Shown here piece after piece: positions 48,685-57,556 of a stretch of DNA of 64,000 bases; the stretch's first letter is position 1; each line of letters starts with the position of its first letter. This DNA is from Nitrososphaerota archaeon (lineage in GTDB: Archaea; Thermoproteota; Nitrososphaeria; Nitrososphaerales; UBA183), in contig DAHXUN010000003.1 of NCBI GenBank assembly GCA_027386095.1, positions 1-64,000 of the forward strand. Direction: 5' to 3'. The notes under the pieces were generated by a model that made no database searches, was not told the DNA's origin, and was given only the letters and a program-made list of their open reading frames with translations. Made by a program: the position numbers and the translations under genes.

Positions 48685-51600
48685 TCAGCGCCTCTTCACC
48701 TGTTCCTTGATCTTCCTCGCGACGGCTCCTCCCACCTTGTCAACCTTGGCAAGCTCGTCTGCTGACGCCTCTTTCAGGTCCTCGAGTGTCCTGAATCCGG
48801 CTGAGTACAGGGCACGCGCCCTCACCCTCCCGACCCCGCCGACCGTCGTGAGCTCCACAAGCTCCCTCCCGACACCGCTCGCCACCCTCCTCCTCAGAGT
48901 TTCTGACTGCTTCACCATGTCAGGGAGTTTGAACAGCTTGCAGAGCTCTCCAAGAGCGTGGAGGAGCCAGTCGGCGTTGTCGACCGCTCTGTGCATGTCG
49001 CCCGGCTCCACGCCAAGCCTCGTCAAGAGCTCCTCCTCCCTCCATTCTTCTATCCATCCATGGAGCGCCATGACGCTCCTCACATCCTGGAGGGCCCTGT
49101 CGTAATCGGAGAACTCCCTCGTAGTATGCCTCGCCAGCATCTCGGGAGCATGCTCTTCCATGAACGTCATGGCCTGTTCGTAGTCCTTGCTTCTCAGAGG
49201 GAACTTCGGTTCAAAGTCCGGCGCTGAGGCGACCAGGTGCAGCAGACCAGCGGTGTAGTCTCTCCCAGGCTCGGCGCGCCTCACTGCGTCCCTGAATAGG
49301 ACTGCGGTGGCCGGGTCTATGTAGAGGACAGAAACCCTGGTCCCGAAGTCCGTCGCATAGAAGAGCTCTCCGTGGGACTCGAGCAGCTTCTCGGAGAGAA
49401 GGTAGCCGAGGGCCTTCTCGGTCAGCCTCGATACCTCAGCCTGGCCGGTCTCCCTGGCTAGCAGGGTCTCCCTGAAGAGGCTGTCGAGGCGACCCTTCGA
49501 GAGGCCCCTCCCCGTTGCTACGGTCGCCAGCGTGTGCGACCGCATCGACGCCTCGTCCGACAGCCTGGACTTTATCGGCTCGGGGGGCTCTTTCGTGTAA
49601 TGTGCCAGGAAGTCCGCGGCGAGCTGCGAGGGGGGCGGGACCATCACCGTCTCCCCATGGTCGTCGTACTGGGGCCTCCCTGCCCTGCCTGCCATCTGTC
49701 TGTATTCCAGCACCGAAATCTCCGAGTTCCCTCCCTTTTCGACGTCGTAGCGGGTCATGTCTGCTATCACAACCCTTCGTGCCGGGAGGTTCACGCCAGC
49801 CGAGTTATGCACTACAAAGGATCCAACATAGCTAGAGTGCCCTTCAACCTCGAGGTTGTGAACCATGCCGGAGTATTGTTCGGACTCGATTTTTCTGATA
49901 GGCATGTAGTAGAAGTCATCGTCGACATGCCCTCTGTTGAATTCGCGGTTAACATCGACGGCGCGTCTGGGTTTGAGGAGGACTGTCTCAGCGAATCTAT
50001 GGTATTGGCTCCCTGATATCGAAACAGTATAGAGGTCTTGCCGATGTGTCATCTTTAGCTTCCCACTCGACTTCTTCCTCGCCCTCCGGCTTACCTTGAG
50101 AGAGGGCATGTATCCCATCTTGACGAGAATTGCAAAGAGCTGCTTGGCCAAGGCTCTGGAAGTGGTGTCTAGTCTTGCCGATTTGGGACCATTTCTGGCC
50201 ACGTTGCCATCTCCTTTCCAGACTCCCCTGACTAGACTTGAGAGCTTCTCAACCGGGAGGAGCAGGAACTCATGTGGAATTCTCTTCTCAGGAGCCTTGG
50301 TCCCGAACATTTCCCTGAACAGGGAGGCGAGGTGCTTTGAGCAGGCGTATACCCTCCGCCTATGTCTCGTTGTGTCTTCGACTGTGGGAACCAAGCCGAG
50401 GTTTTTGAACCATTTTACGGTCAGGGACGTGAGTTCATCCTCTTTTGTACCAAACGTGAAATATACTTGCCCCTGTGGCTCACTGAACCCTTCCGCCAAG
50501 TACATCCCAAGTTGCTCAAGGTCCCTTGAAGTCAACCCTATGCTTTTCACCTTCAGACGTGACCAATGGCTGCCGAGCGCCCCTCCTTGGTTCCGGAGGG
50601 GACCAATCCGTGGTAGAGTCAGCCTCTCCATGTCTGATACTGTCTTGATTCTTGGAAACACTACCATATCGCCCGGCTTCAAGTTCTTCGCTTCGGTCCA
50701 CTCCGGCTCAGAGTATGTCCACCAGTGCCTGTTCTCCAACTTGCTATGGATAGAATGGCGTACCTTTGTGACTCTCAGAGCCCTATGCTCTGGGGTCATC
50801 CTCATTGGAAGCTGGAACCAAGGTGTCACGCGCAACAGTGGTCCATCGTACGGCCTCGAAGTCGGGCCGATGACTTTCTCGAATGTATTACCATGCGTGA
50901 GAACACGGTCGTTGACGCCGAGTTCTTGGATCTGTACCGGGCCCGGATTCCCAAAAATCTCCTCACCGGTTGGCAAACAAAGTGTCGGAGTAGCGGACAA
51001 TAGTTTGATCGCCCTGGCCCTGTAATACTCTTCTACGACCCTCCTGTGCTCGCCCTCGAGTCCGGCATGGTGGAATGCAGATCCCTTGGCCACGACCTCG
51101 GCCAGGAGCCTGCTCAGGCTTGTCTCTTCTCCCGATGCAAGGATCTTCCTGGACGCCTCGGAGACCGCCTTCTTCTCGTCCGGGCTCAGATACCTCTGAG
51201 TGAGCTCTGCCGTTCTGGTCGCCAGGCTCACCGCCCTGCGCCTTGTGCTCGCGAATATCAGCGACTGGCCTCCCTCCTTCACCGTGTCCATGGCGACGTC
51301 TATGGGAGAGCCGTAGGTCGACCTGGGGATGGGCTTCTCGTCCCCGTCGGCGAAGACCACTCTGCCGTAGTCGTAGACCCCTTCCTTCAGGGGGACAGGG
51401 CGCCAGTCCATCTCGACCGGAGTTGCGTGGAGCCACTCCCCTATCGTCTTCGCGTTGCTGATGGTCGCCGAGAGTGCGAGCAGCTGCGCATCCAGGCCGA
51501 GGTGGACGACCTTCGTGAGGATCATCTCCAAGGTGGGCCCCCTCCTGTCGTTTCCTGCCAGGTGTACTTCGTCGGCGACGAACAGCCCCACGGAGTTGAC

Positions 51601-52005
51601 CCATGACGCCCTGTGCCTCATCACCGAGTCGAACCGCTCGTTGGTGAGAACTACGACGTCAGCTTTCCCGAGGGTCTCGCCACTCGAGTCGTAGTCCCCG
51701 GTCGAGATGGTTGTGCGTATGCCGAACCTGGCCAGTTCAGAGAATTCGGCGTACTTCTCAGAAGCAAGCGCCCTCAGAGGGGCGAGATACACCACTTTCC
51801 TCCTCTCCAGCTTCGCCCTGAAGTAGGCAGACATCAGGGCGAGCAACGTCTTTCCGGAGGCAGTAGGGGACGAAACCACCAGGCTCTTCCCTTCGAAGAG
51901 CCCAGCGCGTATCGCCTGCTCCTGAGGAGGGTAGAGCTCGGTGATGCCCTTCTCCTTTACGAACTGGATTAACTCCTCTGGGGCCTTTATCTCGTCTACC
52001 TTCAC
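48685..52005 (-). CDS. hel308: Hel308 DNA helicase interrupted by an intein
   Basis: The precursor is 1106 residues. After removal of a 392-residue intein it would be 714 residues, typical for Hel308. Motifs are Q-like YPPQEQAIRAG, Walker A VVSSPTASGKTLLALMSA, DEVH (FVADEVHLAGND), LSATISNAKTIGEWL, the intein junction ATPTL | SAGVNLPARRV, QMAGRAGRPQYD and C-terminal HhH (TVGGVGRVRARALYSAG). Hel308 acts at stalled forks and unwinds lagging strands 3' to 5'. It lies on the same strand as MCM, about 90 bp from it. Confidence 0.93.
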   Translation of the reverse strand: MKVDEIKAPEELIQFVKEKGITELYPPQEQAIRAGLFEGKSLVVSSPTASGKTLLALMSAYFRAKLERRKVVYLAPLRALASEKYAEFSELARFGIRTTISTGDYDSSGETLGKADVVVLTNERFDSVMRHRASWVNSVGLFVADEVHLAGNDRRGPTLEMILTKVVHLGLDAQLLALSATISNAKTIGEWLHATPVEMDWRPVPLKEGVYDYGRVVFADGDEKPIPRSTYGSPIDVAMDTVKEGGQSLIFASTRRRAVSLATRTAELTQRYLSPDEKKAVSEASRKILASGEETSLSRLLAEVVAKGSAFHHAGLEGEHRRVVEEYYRARAIKLLSATPTLCLPTGEEIFGNPGPVQIQELGVNDRVLTHGNTFEKVIGPTSRPYDGPLLRVTPWFQLPMRMTPEHRALRVTKVRHSIHSKLENRHWWTYSEPEWTEAKNLKPGDMVVFPRIKTVSDMERLTLPRIGPLRNQGGALGSHWSRLKVKSIGLTSRDLEQLGMYLAEGFSEPQGQVYFTFGTKEDELTSLTVKWFKNLGLVPTVEDTTRHRRRVYACSKHLASLFREMFGTKAPEKRIPHEFLLLPVEKLSSLVRGVWKGDGNVARNGPKSARLDTTSRALAKQLFAILVKMGYMPSLKVSRRARKKSSGKLKMTHRQDLYTVSISGSQYHRFAETVLLKPRRAVDVNREFNRGHVDDDFYYMPIRKIESEQYSGMVHNLEVEGHSSYVGSFVVHNSAGVNLPARRVVIADMTRYDVEKGGNSEISVLEYRQMAGRAGRPQYDDHGETVMVPPPSQLAADFLAHYTKEPPEPIKSRLSDEASMRSHTLATVATGRGLSKGRLDSLFRETLLARETGQAEVSRLTEKALGYLLSEKLLESHGELFYATDFGTRVSVLYIDPATAVLFRDAVRRAEPGRDYTAGLLHLVASAPDFEPKFPLRSKDYEQAMTFMEEHAPEMLARHTTREFSDYDRALQDVRSVMALHGWIEEWREEELLTRLGVEPGDMHRAVDNADWLLHALGELCKLFKLPDMVKQSETLRRRVASGVGRELVELTTVGGVGRVRARALYSAGFRTLEDLKEASADELAKVDKVGGAVARKIKEQVKRR
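49804..50979 (-). other. Intein with LAGLIDADG endonuclease in Hel308
   Basis: The 392-residue intein begins CLPTGEEIFGNPGPVQIQEL and ends NLEVEGHSSYVGSFVVHN before Ser-Ala-Gly-Val-Asn. A block-B-like MTPEHRALRV is present. Dodecapeptides LEQLGMYLAEG and LVRGVWKGDGNVA mark a LAGLIDADG endonuclease. The site lies within the conserved motif that contacts ATP and DNA, so splicing is needed for activity. It is different in sequence from the Cdc6 intein. Confidence 0.92.
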
Positions 52006-52093
52006 GGATGCCCACCTATCATCTGGCTGCCATGAGAGTCAGGCTGATGGCTCTCTGCGCTTCCAACGCTCCCCTGCACCTCGCGATTCCATC

Positions 52094-54142
52094 CTAGGCG
52101 CCCAGCCTGCGGATGTAGCCCGGCTTCGACTCGTACACCATGCCTTCCCTGAACATGGTCCTTATCATCTTCTCCGCGTCTTCGTCAGCAAATTTCGCCT
52201 TCACAAGCTCCTCCTTGAACAGCTTGCGCTCGACAGGTTTCTTCTCAGGGCCTTCCAGGGCCTTCAGCACCTCGAGCGCGGACCTGAGATTCTTGGTCTC
52301 TCCAGCCGGCTTCCCGAGCTGGATCCCGAAATCGGTCTTCTTCGTCGCCGCGTCGGTGAGGATGTCCTCCACCATCCTGTTCATCAGGCCTATGGCTGCG
52401 AGAGCGTCCTCTTCAGTGACTTCATCCCTGAGTAGTACCTTCGCCCGAGCGGTCGAGATCCTGATCAGGGCCTCAAGCGTCCTCAGCGTGGGAGGGATCG
52501 AGTCTTCTGTCCCGCTCGACCTCCTCAGGTCGAGGTAGTACTCCCTTATCCTGTCCATGGCCCCCTTCGTGAGCGTCGGAGAAATCCTCTTGGCGAAGGC
52601 CAGGTACTTCTTCAGGAGGCTGAACTCGATCGGCGGAGGGGCTGTGTACGACCGGCGGGCGTGCACTGACAGGATGTGACTGGCCAGCTTCTCGTCGTCC
52701 GCGGGGGTGGGCTGGTCCCTGAAGACGAAGATGATGTCGAACCTCGTCAGCAACGGAATAGGGAGGGTCCCTATGTTTTCGATGAGGTTCTGGAACGGGT
52801 TGTACCGCCCCAACACAGGATTGCAGGCCGCAAGGATGGCCGTCCTCGCGTTAAGCGTCGCGTAAATCCCGCCCTTCGCGATTGTCACCGTCTGCTGTTC
52901 CATCATCTCATGGAGCGCTGTCCTGTCCTCAGGTTTCATCTTCTCGAACTCGTCTATCGCTGCAATGCCGAGGTCGGCCAGGACGACCACCCCTGCTTCG
53001 AGCATCAGCACGTTCTTCTCCCTGATCACGGCCGCGGAGAGGCCAGCGGCAGTGGTCCCCCTCCCTGAGGCGTAGAGGCCGCGCGGCGCGACCTGAGACG
53101 CGAACTTCAGCAACTCTGACTTCCCGGTCCCAGGATCGCCGACGAACAACGCGTTGATGTCTCCCCTCAGCTTTGTCCCGTCGGGGAGCGACGTCGCGCT
53201 CCCGCCTACAAGCAGAAGGAGAATCGCTTCCTTCTCCTGTTGGTGACCCAGGATGACGGGGGCGATAGAGTTGACGAGGTTCTCGTAGGCATCCGGTGCG
53301 GCCGCTATGTTCCTGATCAGTTCCTCGTCCTCCTTCGTCACGAGCACCTGATCCGGCTCCTTCCCCTTTACTTCGACGTGGTTGCAGTCGACCTGCGACC
53401 TGAACAGCCTCGTTCTTACCTGGCCGAGGGTGTAGTCGGGGACTGCTCTTACTACTCCGGTGAGCATCACCCTGTCCCCCGGCCTCGCCATGTTCACGAT
53501 ATCCCCTTCAACATTGACGTCGAAGAACTGCGGGAGCTGACCAGGGGGGAGCTCCTCGGGGAGCTCCTGGATCCTGAGCACCTGGAAGTCGACGAACTTG
53601 GAACGCTTCTTATCGAGCTCAAAGTTCCTCACCTCGCCGCAGAGCTCGCACTTCGGGGGACGCTTGAGGACCATGTCGTCCTGCTCTTGGTAGGTGAGGT
53701 GGCCGCTCGGGCAGACCCACGCCGCCTCCGTCATCATGGGCCTGAGCTCAGAAGTCCTTACCACCATCCCTGAAACGGCGAGCATGCGGTCGATGTACGA
53801 AGTGTCAACTTTCCTTAGCGGCACCAGGTCAGGGAGGTTCCTCAGCCGGACTGTCAGCTCCCGCTTGACCCTGTCGGCATAGAGAGCGTTCTCGCTCCTC
53901 ATGGTCTCGAAGGCGGCTATCTTGAAAGAACCGAGGGACGAGTCAGGCTCCATGAGTAGCCTGTTCGCCAGGTCGTTGTTGTATCGCAGGAGGTCGCCGA
54001 AGTCGACGACCAGGGACTTGCCGTCTGTCGCTATGAGCTGCGAAATCTTGCTCCTGTATACTGGGGCCCCGTCCCGGTCGAGGACCGACTTCAGGAAGTC
54101 CTCGAACTGTTCTGAGAGCTTACCGCTGGTGAGCGTAGCCAC
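52094..54142 (-). CDS. mcm: MCM replicative helicase
   Basis: The 682-residue protein has an N-terminal hexamerisation part, a zinc site (WVCPSGHLTYQ ... PPKCELCGEVRNF), OB-fold strands, then AAA+ motifs: LFVGDPGTGKSELLKFASQV (Walker A), LADLGIAAIDEFEKMKPEDR (Walker B), LTRFDIIFVF (arginine finger region) and a C-terminal winged helix. It unwinds DNA at forks, 3' to 5'. No intein. It is translated directly after GINS and shares its operon. Confidence 0.95.
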   Translation of the reverse strand: MATLTSGKLSEQFEDFLKSVLDRDGAPVYRSKISQLIATDGKSLVVDFGDLLRYNNDLANRLLMEPDSSLGSFKIAAFETMRSENALYADRVKRELTVRLRNLPDLVPLRKVDTSYIDRMLAVSGMVVRTSELRPMMTEAAWVCPSGHLTYQEQDDMVLKRPPKCELCGEVRNFELDKKRSKFVDFQVLRIQELPEELPPGQLPQFFDVNVEGDIVNMARPGDRVMLTGVVRAVPDYTLGQVRTRLFRSQVDCNHVEVKGKEPDQVLVTKEDEELIRNIAAAPDAYENLVNSIAPVILGHQQEKEAILLLLVGGSATSLPDGTKLRGDINALFVGDPGTGKSELLKFASQVAPRGLYASGRGTTAAGLSAAVIREKNVLMLEAGVVVLADLGIAAIDEFEKMKPEDRTALHEMMEQQTVTIAKGGIYATLNARTAILAACNPVLGRYNPFQNLIENIGTLPIPLLTRFDIIFVFRDQPTPADDEKLASHILSVHARRSYTAPPPIEFSLLKKYLAFAKRISPTLTKGAMDRIREYYLDLRRSSGTEDSIPPTLRTLEALIRISTARAKVLLRDEVTEEDALAAIGLMNRMVEDILTDAATKKTDFGIQLGKPAGETKNLRSALEVLKALEGPEKKPVERKLFKEELVKAKFADEDAEKMIRTMFREGMVYESKPGYIRRLGA

Positions 54143-54760
54143 TTAGCTCGAGCCCCCAAGCAGTCCTGCCTTCCACTCCTTGGAAAGTGACTGAGATAAG
54201 GCGAAGAACTCTCTCTCCTCAGGGGTGAGCTTGTCCGCCAGGGTCGAGGCTGGGGTCGACGAGCTGGAGAGCGAAAGGAGCTTGCTTAGCCTTATCCCGA
54301 TAAGGTCGTAGCAGATGACCCGCAGTCTTTCCAGTTCCTCCCTCCTTGCCTTCCCCTCGGCCACGGCGGCCCTGAGCGCGCCCAGGCGCCTCCTCATCCT
54401 CAGGTAGAAATCCTGTGCCAGCCCTGAAAGCTGCAGCGGTCCCATCATCTTCTCCTTGCTGAGGGAGTTGAAGACCTCGTTCTCGAAGGGGGCCTCCGAC
54501 GGCTCAGCCATGCCTTGTGCAACCAGCTCGTCCAATACCCATCTGGGGAGTTCGACCGCATCCCCCTCGGACAGCTTCTCGACCTGGAAGTCGCCGACAT
54601 CGAGGTTCTCGAGGGATGACCGCATCTTCGCCCTGGCCGTCCCTAGCAGGTACTCCCTCTCCCTGCGCTCGAGCATCTGTCTCAGGGCGACCCGTTCATC
54701 GGACAAACCAGGCAACAAGTGGCCCGCCTCGATAATAAACGTTGGGCGCTCGATCGACAT
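54143..54760 (-). CDS. GINS complex subunit (Gins51/Sld5-like)
   Basis: The 205-residue protein (ATG at 54760, SIERPTFIIEAGHLLPGL) has a helical A domain (LRQMLERREREYLLGTARAK), the small B domain VELPRWVLDELVAQGMAE, and a second helical part. Archaeal GINS15/51 joins GINS23 and links MCM to GAN/RecJ and primase. It is the first gene of the GINS-MCM operon, which is common in archaea. The start lies after a longer frame whose first five residues are not needed. Confidence 0.8.
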   Translation of the reverse strand: MSIERPTFIIEAGHLLPGLSDERVALRQMLERREREYLLGTARAKMRSSLENLDVGDFQVEKLSEGDAVELPRWVLDELVAQGMAEPSEAPFENEVFNSLSKEKMMGPLQLSGLAQDFYLRMRRRLGALRAAVAEGKARREELERLRVICYDLIGIRLSKLLSLSSSSTPASTLADKLTPEEREFFALSQSLSKEWKAGLLGGSS

Positions 54761-54924
54761 GAGACCTCGCTTCACTCCGTCCCATATGCCGCCTCCAGAC
54801 GCCGGCGCCTATGGCGCGTCGGCGGACGCCTCGTATGGGGACAGAAGCTTTTGGCCCACCGATGTCGCCCAGGGGAAGCTGGAACGCGTCGCTGTCCTCG
54901 ACAGGGTCTCCTTTTCCTTGAACG

Positions 54925-54932
54925 GATAAATA
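54925..54932 (+). promoter_or_regulatory. TATA box for RFC-S
   Basis: GATAAATA lies about 27-34 bp upstream of an ATG at 54959 that opens a 12-codon uORF ending right before the RFC-S ATG at 54995. Confidence 0.5.
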
Positions 54933-54994
54933 AGAACCGGATGCCAGTCTTCTCGGAGATGCGGAACTTCTGGGCGACGCGAGGGATGGACTAG

Positions 54995-55963
54995 ATGCCG
55001 CTTTCAGAGATGATGTGGGTGGAGAAGTACAGGCCGTCTACCATGGCGGAGCTCGTCGACCAGGAGTCGGTCAAGCAGAGGCTCGAGGCGCTCCTACGGA
55101 AGAAAGAACAACTCCCCCACCTGCTCTTCGCAGGCCCCCCTGGCTCGGGGAAGACCACTACCGCAATGATAATCGCTAGGCAGATACTCGGCGAACCATG
55201 GCGGGACTACACGCTCTCGCTCAACGCCAGCGACGAGCGAGGGATAGACGTGGTTAGGGAGAGGATCAAGACCTTCGCCAGGTTCGCAGACAGGAGGGAA
55301 GGTGTGCCATACAGACTGGTTATTCTCGACGAAAGCGACGAGATGACTTCCGACGGCCAGACCGCCCTCCGCCGCATCATGGAGGAGAACTCCGAGCACA
55401 CCCGTTTCATCCTCATCTGCAACTATTCGTCAGGTATAATCGAGCCTCTGCAGAGCCGGTGCGCGATCTTCAGGTTCCAGAGATACGGTGAAGGACCAGT
55501 GGTGGAGCACCTGAAGGCAATCGCGAGGAAGGAGCGGCTGAAACACTCGGGGGAGTCCGCGTTCGCCGCGATTTACGAAGCCACCCAGGGCGACCTGAGA
55601 CAGGCGATCAACATGCTGCAGGCCGCATCAGCCACAGGCGAAATCACCCTGGACTCGGTGAAATCCGTGACCGGCGCCGCTGTGAAAGGGCGCGTAGCGG
55701 ACGTCATGGAGGCGGCCCTCGGCGGCGACTTCGAAACAGCGAGGTCGAAGATGGTGGAGCTTACACGGGTCTACGGCGTCCCGGAGCGAGATTTCCTGAA
55801 GTACGCCAACGAGTCCCTGGGGGGCCTCAAGGCTCCGGAACTAGGCAAGGTCATATCCATCCTCGCCGAGTACGACTTCCGCCTCGTGCAGGGGTCGCAG
55901 CCTGAGCTCCAACTCACCGCAATGCTCGCCCAGATCTCCTCGCTGAAGGAGAAGGCAAGCTAG
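54995..55963 (+). CDS. rfcS: Replication factor C small subunit
   Basis: The 322-residue protein has WVEKYRPSTMAELVDQESVK, Walker A LLFAGPPGSGKTTTAMIIA, ILDESDEMTSDGQTALRRIM, and the SRC motif LQSRCAIFRFQRYG, then the helical collar domain. It forms the RFC clamp loader with RFC-L (40529). HisRS follows 2 bp downstream. An 11-residue uORF (RNFWATRGMD) ends at 54994, directly adjacent to this ATG. Confidence 0.95.
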   Translation: MPLSEMMWVEKYRPSTMAELVDQESVKQRLEALLRKKEQLPHLLFAGPPGSGKTTTAMIIARQILGEPWRDYTLSLNASDERGIDVVRERIKTFARFADRREGVPYRLVILDESDEMTSDGQTALRRIMEENSEHTRFILICNYSSGIIEPLQSRCAIFRFQRYGEGPVVEHLKAIARKERLKHSGESAFAAIYEATQGDLRQAINMLQAASATGEITLDSVKSVTGAAVKGRVADVMEAALGGDFETARSKMVELTRVYGVPERDFLKYANESLGGLKAPELGKVISILAEYDFRLVQGSQPELQLTAMLAQISSLKEKAS

Positions 55964-55965
55964 AG

Positions 55966-57237
55966 TTGGACCTCGCGCTCCCCAGGGGGGTAGACGACGT
56001 GGGGCCGGACAGGTACGCGCTCCACTCCAAGGTGAGGTCGGCCTTCGAGGAGGTGGCGCGGCTCTACAACTTCCAGCTGATGGAGCCGGCTTCGCTTGAG
56101 CACCTCGGCGTCCTCAGAGCCAAGAGCGGCGAAGCGGTCGACAAGGAGATCTACGCCTTCAAAGACAAGGGAGGGAGGGACATCGGGCTCCGGTTCGACA
56201 TGACCGTGGGTATGACCCGCTACGTCTGCTCTCGTAAAGGGCTGAGGCTCCCGGTCAAGCTCGCCGCTTCCGGGGGGATCTGGCGCTACGACGAGCCCCA
56301 GTACGGGAGATACAGGTGGTCCCATCAGTGGGACCTGGAGGTGTTTGGACCTCCGTCAGTCGAAATCGACGCCGAGGTGTTGGACGCATGCTCGGCCATG
56401 CTCAGCAGGCTTGGGCTGTCGGAAGCTACGATAAAGATAGGCGACAGGAGGGTGGTGGAGGGCTTCATCCGAGGGAAGGTCGGAATCACCGACGAGACCC
56501 AGTTGGTCGATCTGATGAGGGCCCTTGACAAGGTCGAGAAGAAGACTGCTGACGAGCTGACAGGCGAATATGTGGGGAAAGGATTCGACCCTGAACAGGT
56601 GCGCGAGTTGCTAGGCTTCGGTAGCATACGCGGGCGTCCTGACGATGTCCTCTCGAAGGTCTCTGAGCTGGGCCAGGATGCGACCAAGGACCTCCGGGTC
56701 TTGGCTGACATGCTCGATTCCAGAGGTGTGCGGAACGTGGAGTACAACATGAGCATAGTGCGTGGTATTGACTACTACACCGGGATAGTCTTCGAAGCCG
56801 CGGACAACAGGAACCCGCGGCTCGGCTCGCTCTTCGGGGGCGGGAGGTACGACGCCCTTCCAAGGATGTTCGGACGGCTAGATCTCTCGGCCAGCGGGGC
56901 GGCAGGGGGGGTCGAGAGGATGGCGCTGTCCATCGCCGCCCAGACCAAGACCGCCGGGCTGCTAGTCTATGTCGCAGTTGCTGGTGGAGGCTTCGGGGCC
57001 TACGCTGCGAAGGTCAGGAGGGCCCTGATGGACGCGGGGATCCCATGCGAGGCCTCACTCCAGGATAGGCAACTGTCGAAGCAGCTAGAAGACGCCAGCC
57101 GGATCGGGGCCACATGGGCCGTGATCGTAGGTGACAGGGAAGCCAAGGCCAGGTCTGTCACCCTGCGGGACATGAAGAGGAGCACCGAGGAGACCATGCC
57201 GCTGGAGGACGCTGTCAAGCTGGCATCGCGCGCCTGA
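55966..57237 (+). CDS. hisS: Histidyl-tRNA synthetase
   Basis: The 423-residue class II enzyme has motif 1 LPRGVDDVGPDRYALHSKV, motif 2 IWRYDEPQYGRYRWSHQWDL, the histidine-specific VRGIDYYTGIVFEAADNRN, LGSLFGGGRYDALPRMFGR, motif 3 GAAGGVERMALSI, and an anticodon-binding domain. It charges tRNA-His. TTG at 55966 is 2 bp after the RFC-S stop, indicating co-transcription. All key motifs are visible. Confidence 0.93.
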   Translation: MDLALPRGVDDVGPDRYALHSKVRSAFEEVARLYNFQLMEPASLEHLGVLRAKSGEAVDKEIYAFKDKGGRDIGLRFDMTVGMTRYVCSRKGLRLPVKLAASGGIWRYDEPQYGRYRWSHQWDLEVFGPPSVEIDAEVLDACSAMLSRLGLSEATIKIGDRRVVEGFIRGKVGITDETQLVDLMRALDKVEKKTADELTGEYVGKGFDPEQVRELLGFGSIRGRPDDVLSKVSELGQDATKDLRVLADMLDSRGVRNVEYNMSIVRGIDYYTGIVFEAADNRNPRLGSLFGGGRYDALPRMFGRLDLSASGAAGGVERMALSIAAQTKTAGLLVYVAVAGGGFGAYAAKVRRALMDAGIPCEASLQDRQLSKQLEDASRIGATWAVIVGDREAKARSVTLRDMKRSTEETMPLEDAVKLASRA

Positions 57238-57284
57238 GACCTGCCGTAATCTTTAATCGAAGGCCCCCGCTCGTCTGGTGAGGC

Positions 57285-57515
57285 ATGGAACGGGCGATAG
57301 TACTGGTGAACCTGAGCCCAGGTTCAGAAGAGCAGAACATCACTACGTTGAAGGGGACTCCGGGCATAAAGTCTGTCTATCAGCTGTATGGGCTCTATGA
57401 CCTGCTCGTCATAGTGGAGGGTGCGGACGACCAGGCTGTAAAGTCCATCATAGCTGAGAACCTCAGGTCGAAGCCAGGGGTGGTCTCCACTATAACGATG
57501 AAGATACTTCTCTGA
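57285..57515 (+). CDS. Lrp/AsnC ligand-binding-domain protein
   Basis: The 76-residue protein is a single Lrp/AsnC effector-binding (RAM) domain: ERAIVLVNLSPGSEEQNITT, GIKSVYQLYGLYDLLVIVEG, NLRSKPGVVSTITMKI. It lacks the HTH. Such standalone domains can bind amino acids and modulate Lrp-type regulators. An AT-rich box (ATCTTTAATC, about 57249) lies 26-36 bp upstream. Confidence 0.85.
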   Translation: MERAIVLVNLSPGSEEQNITTLKGTPGIKSVYQLYGLYDLLVIVEGADDQAVKSIIAENLRSKPGVVSTITMKILL

Positions 57516-57556
57516 GCCGCTAATGCTTAAACGCGTTACGCCTGCGCCTTCCTGAG

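Noticed and set aside
54787..54929. 48-codon plus-strand frame before RFC-S
   Set aside because: No promoter at a suitable distance and no family pattern; likely chance in GC-rich DNA.
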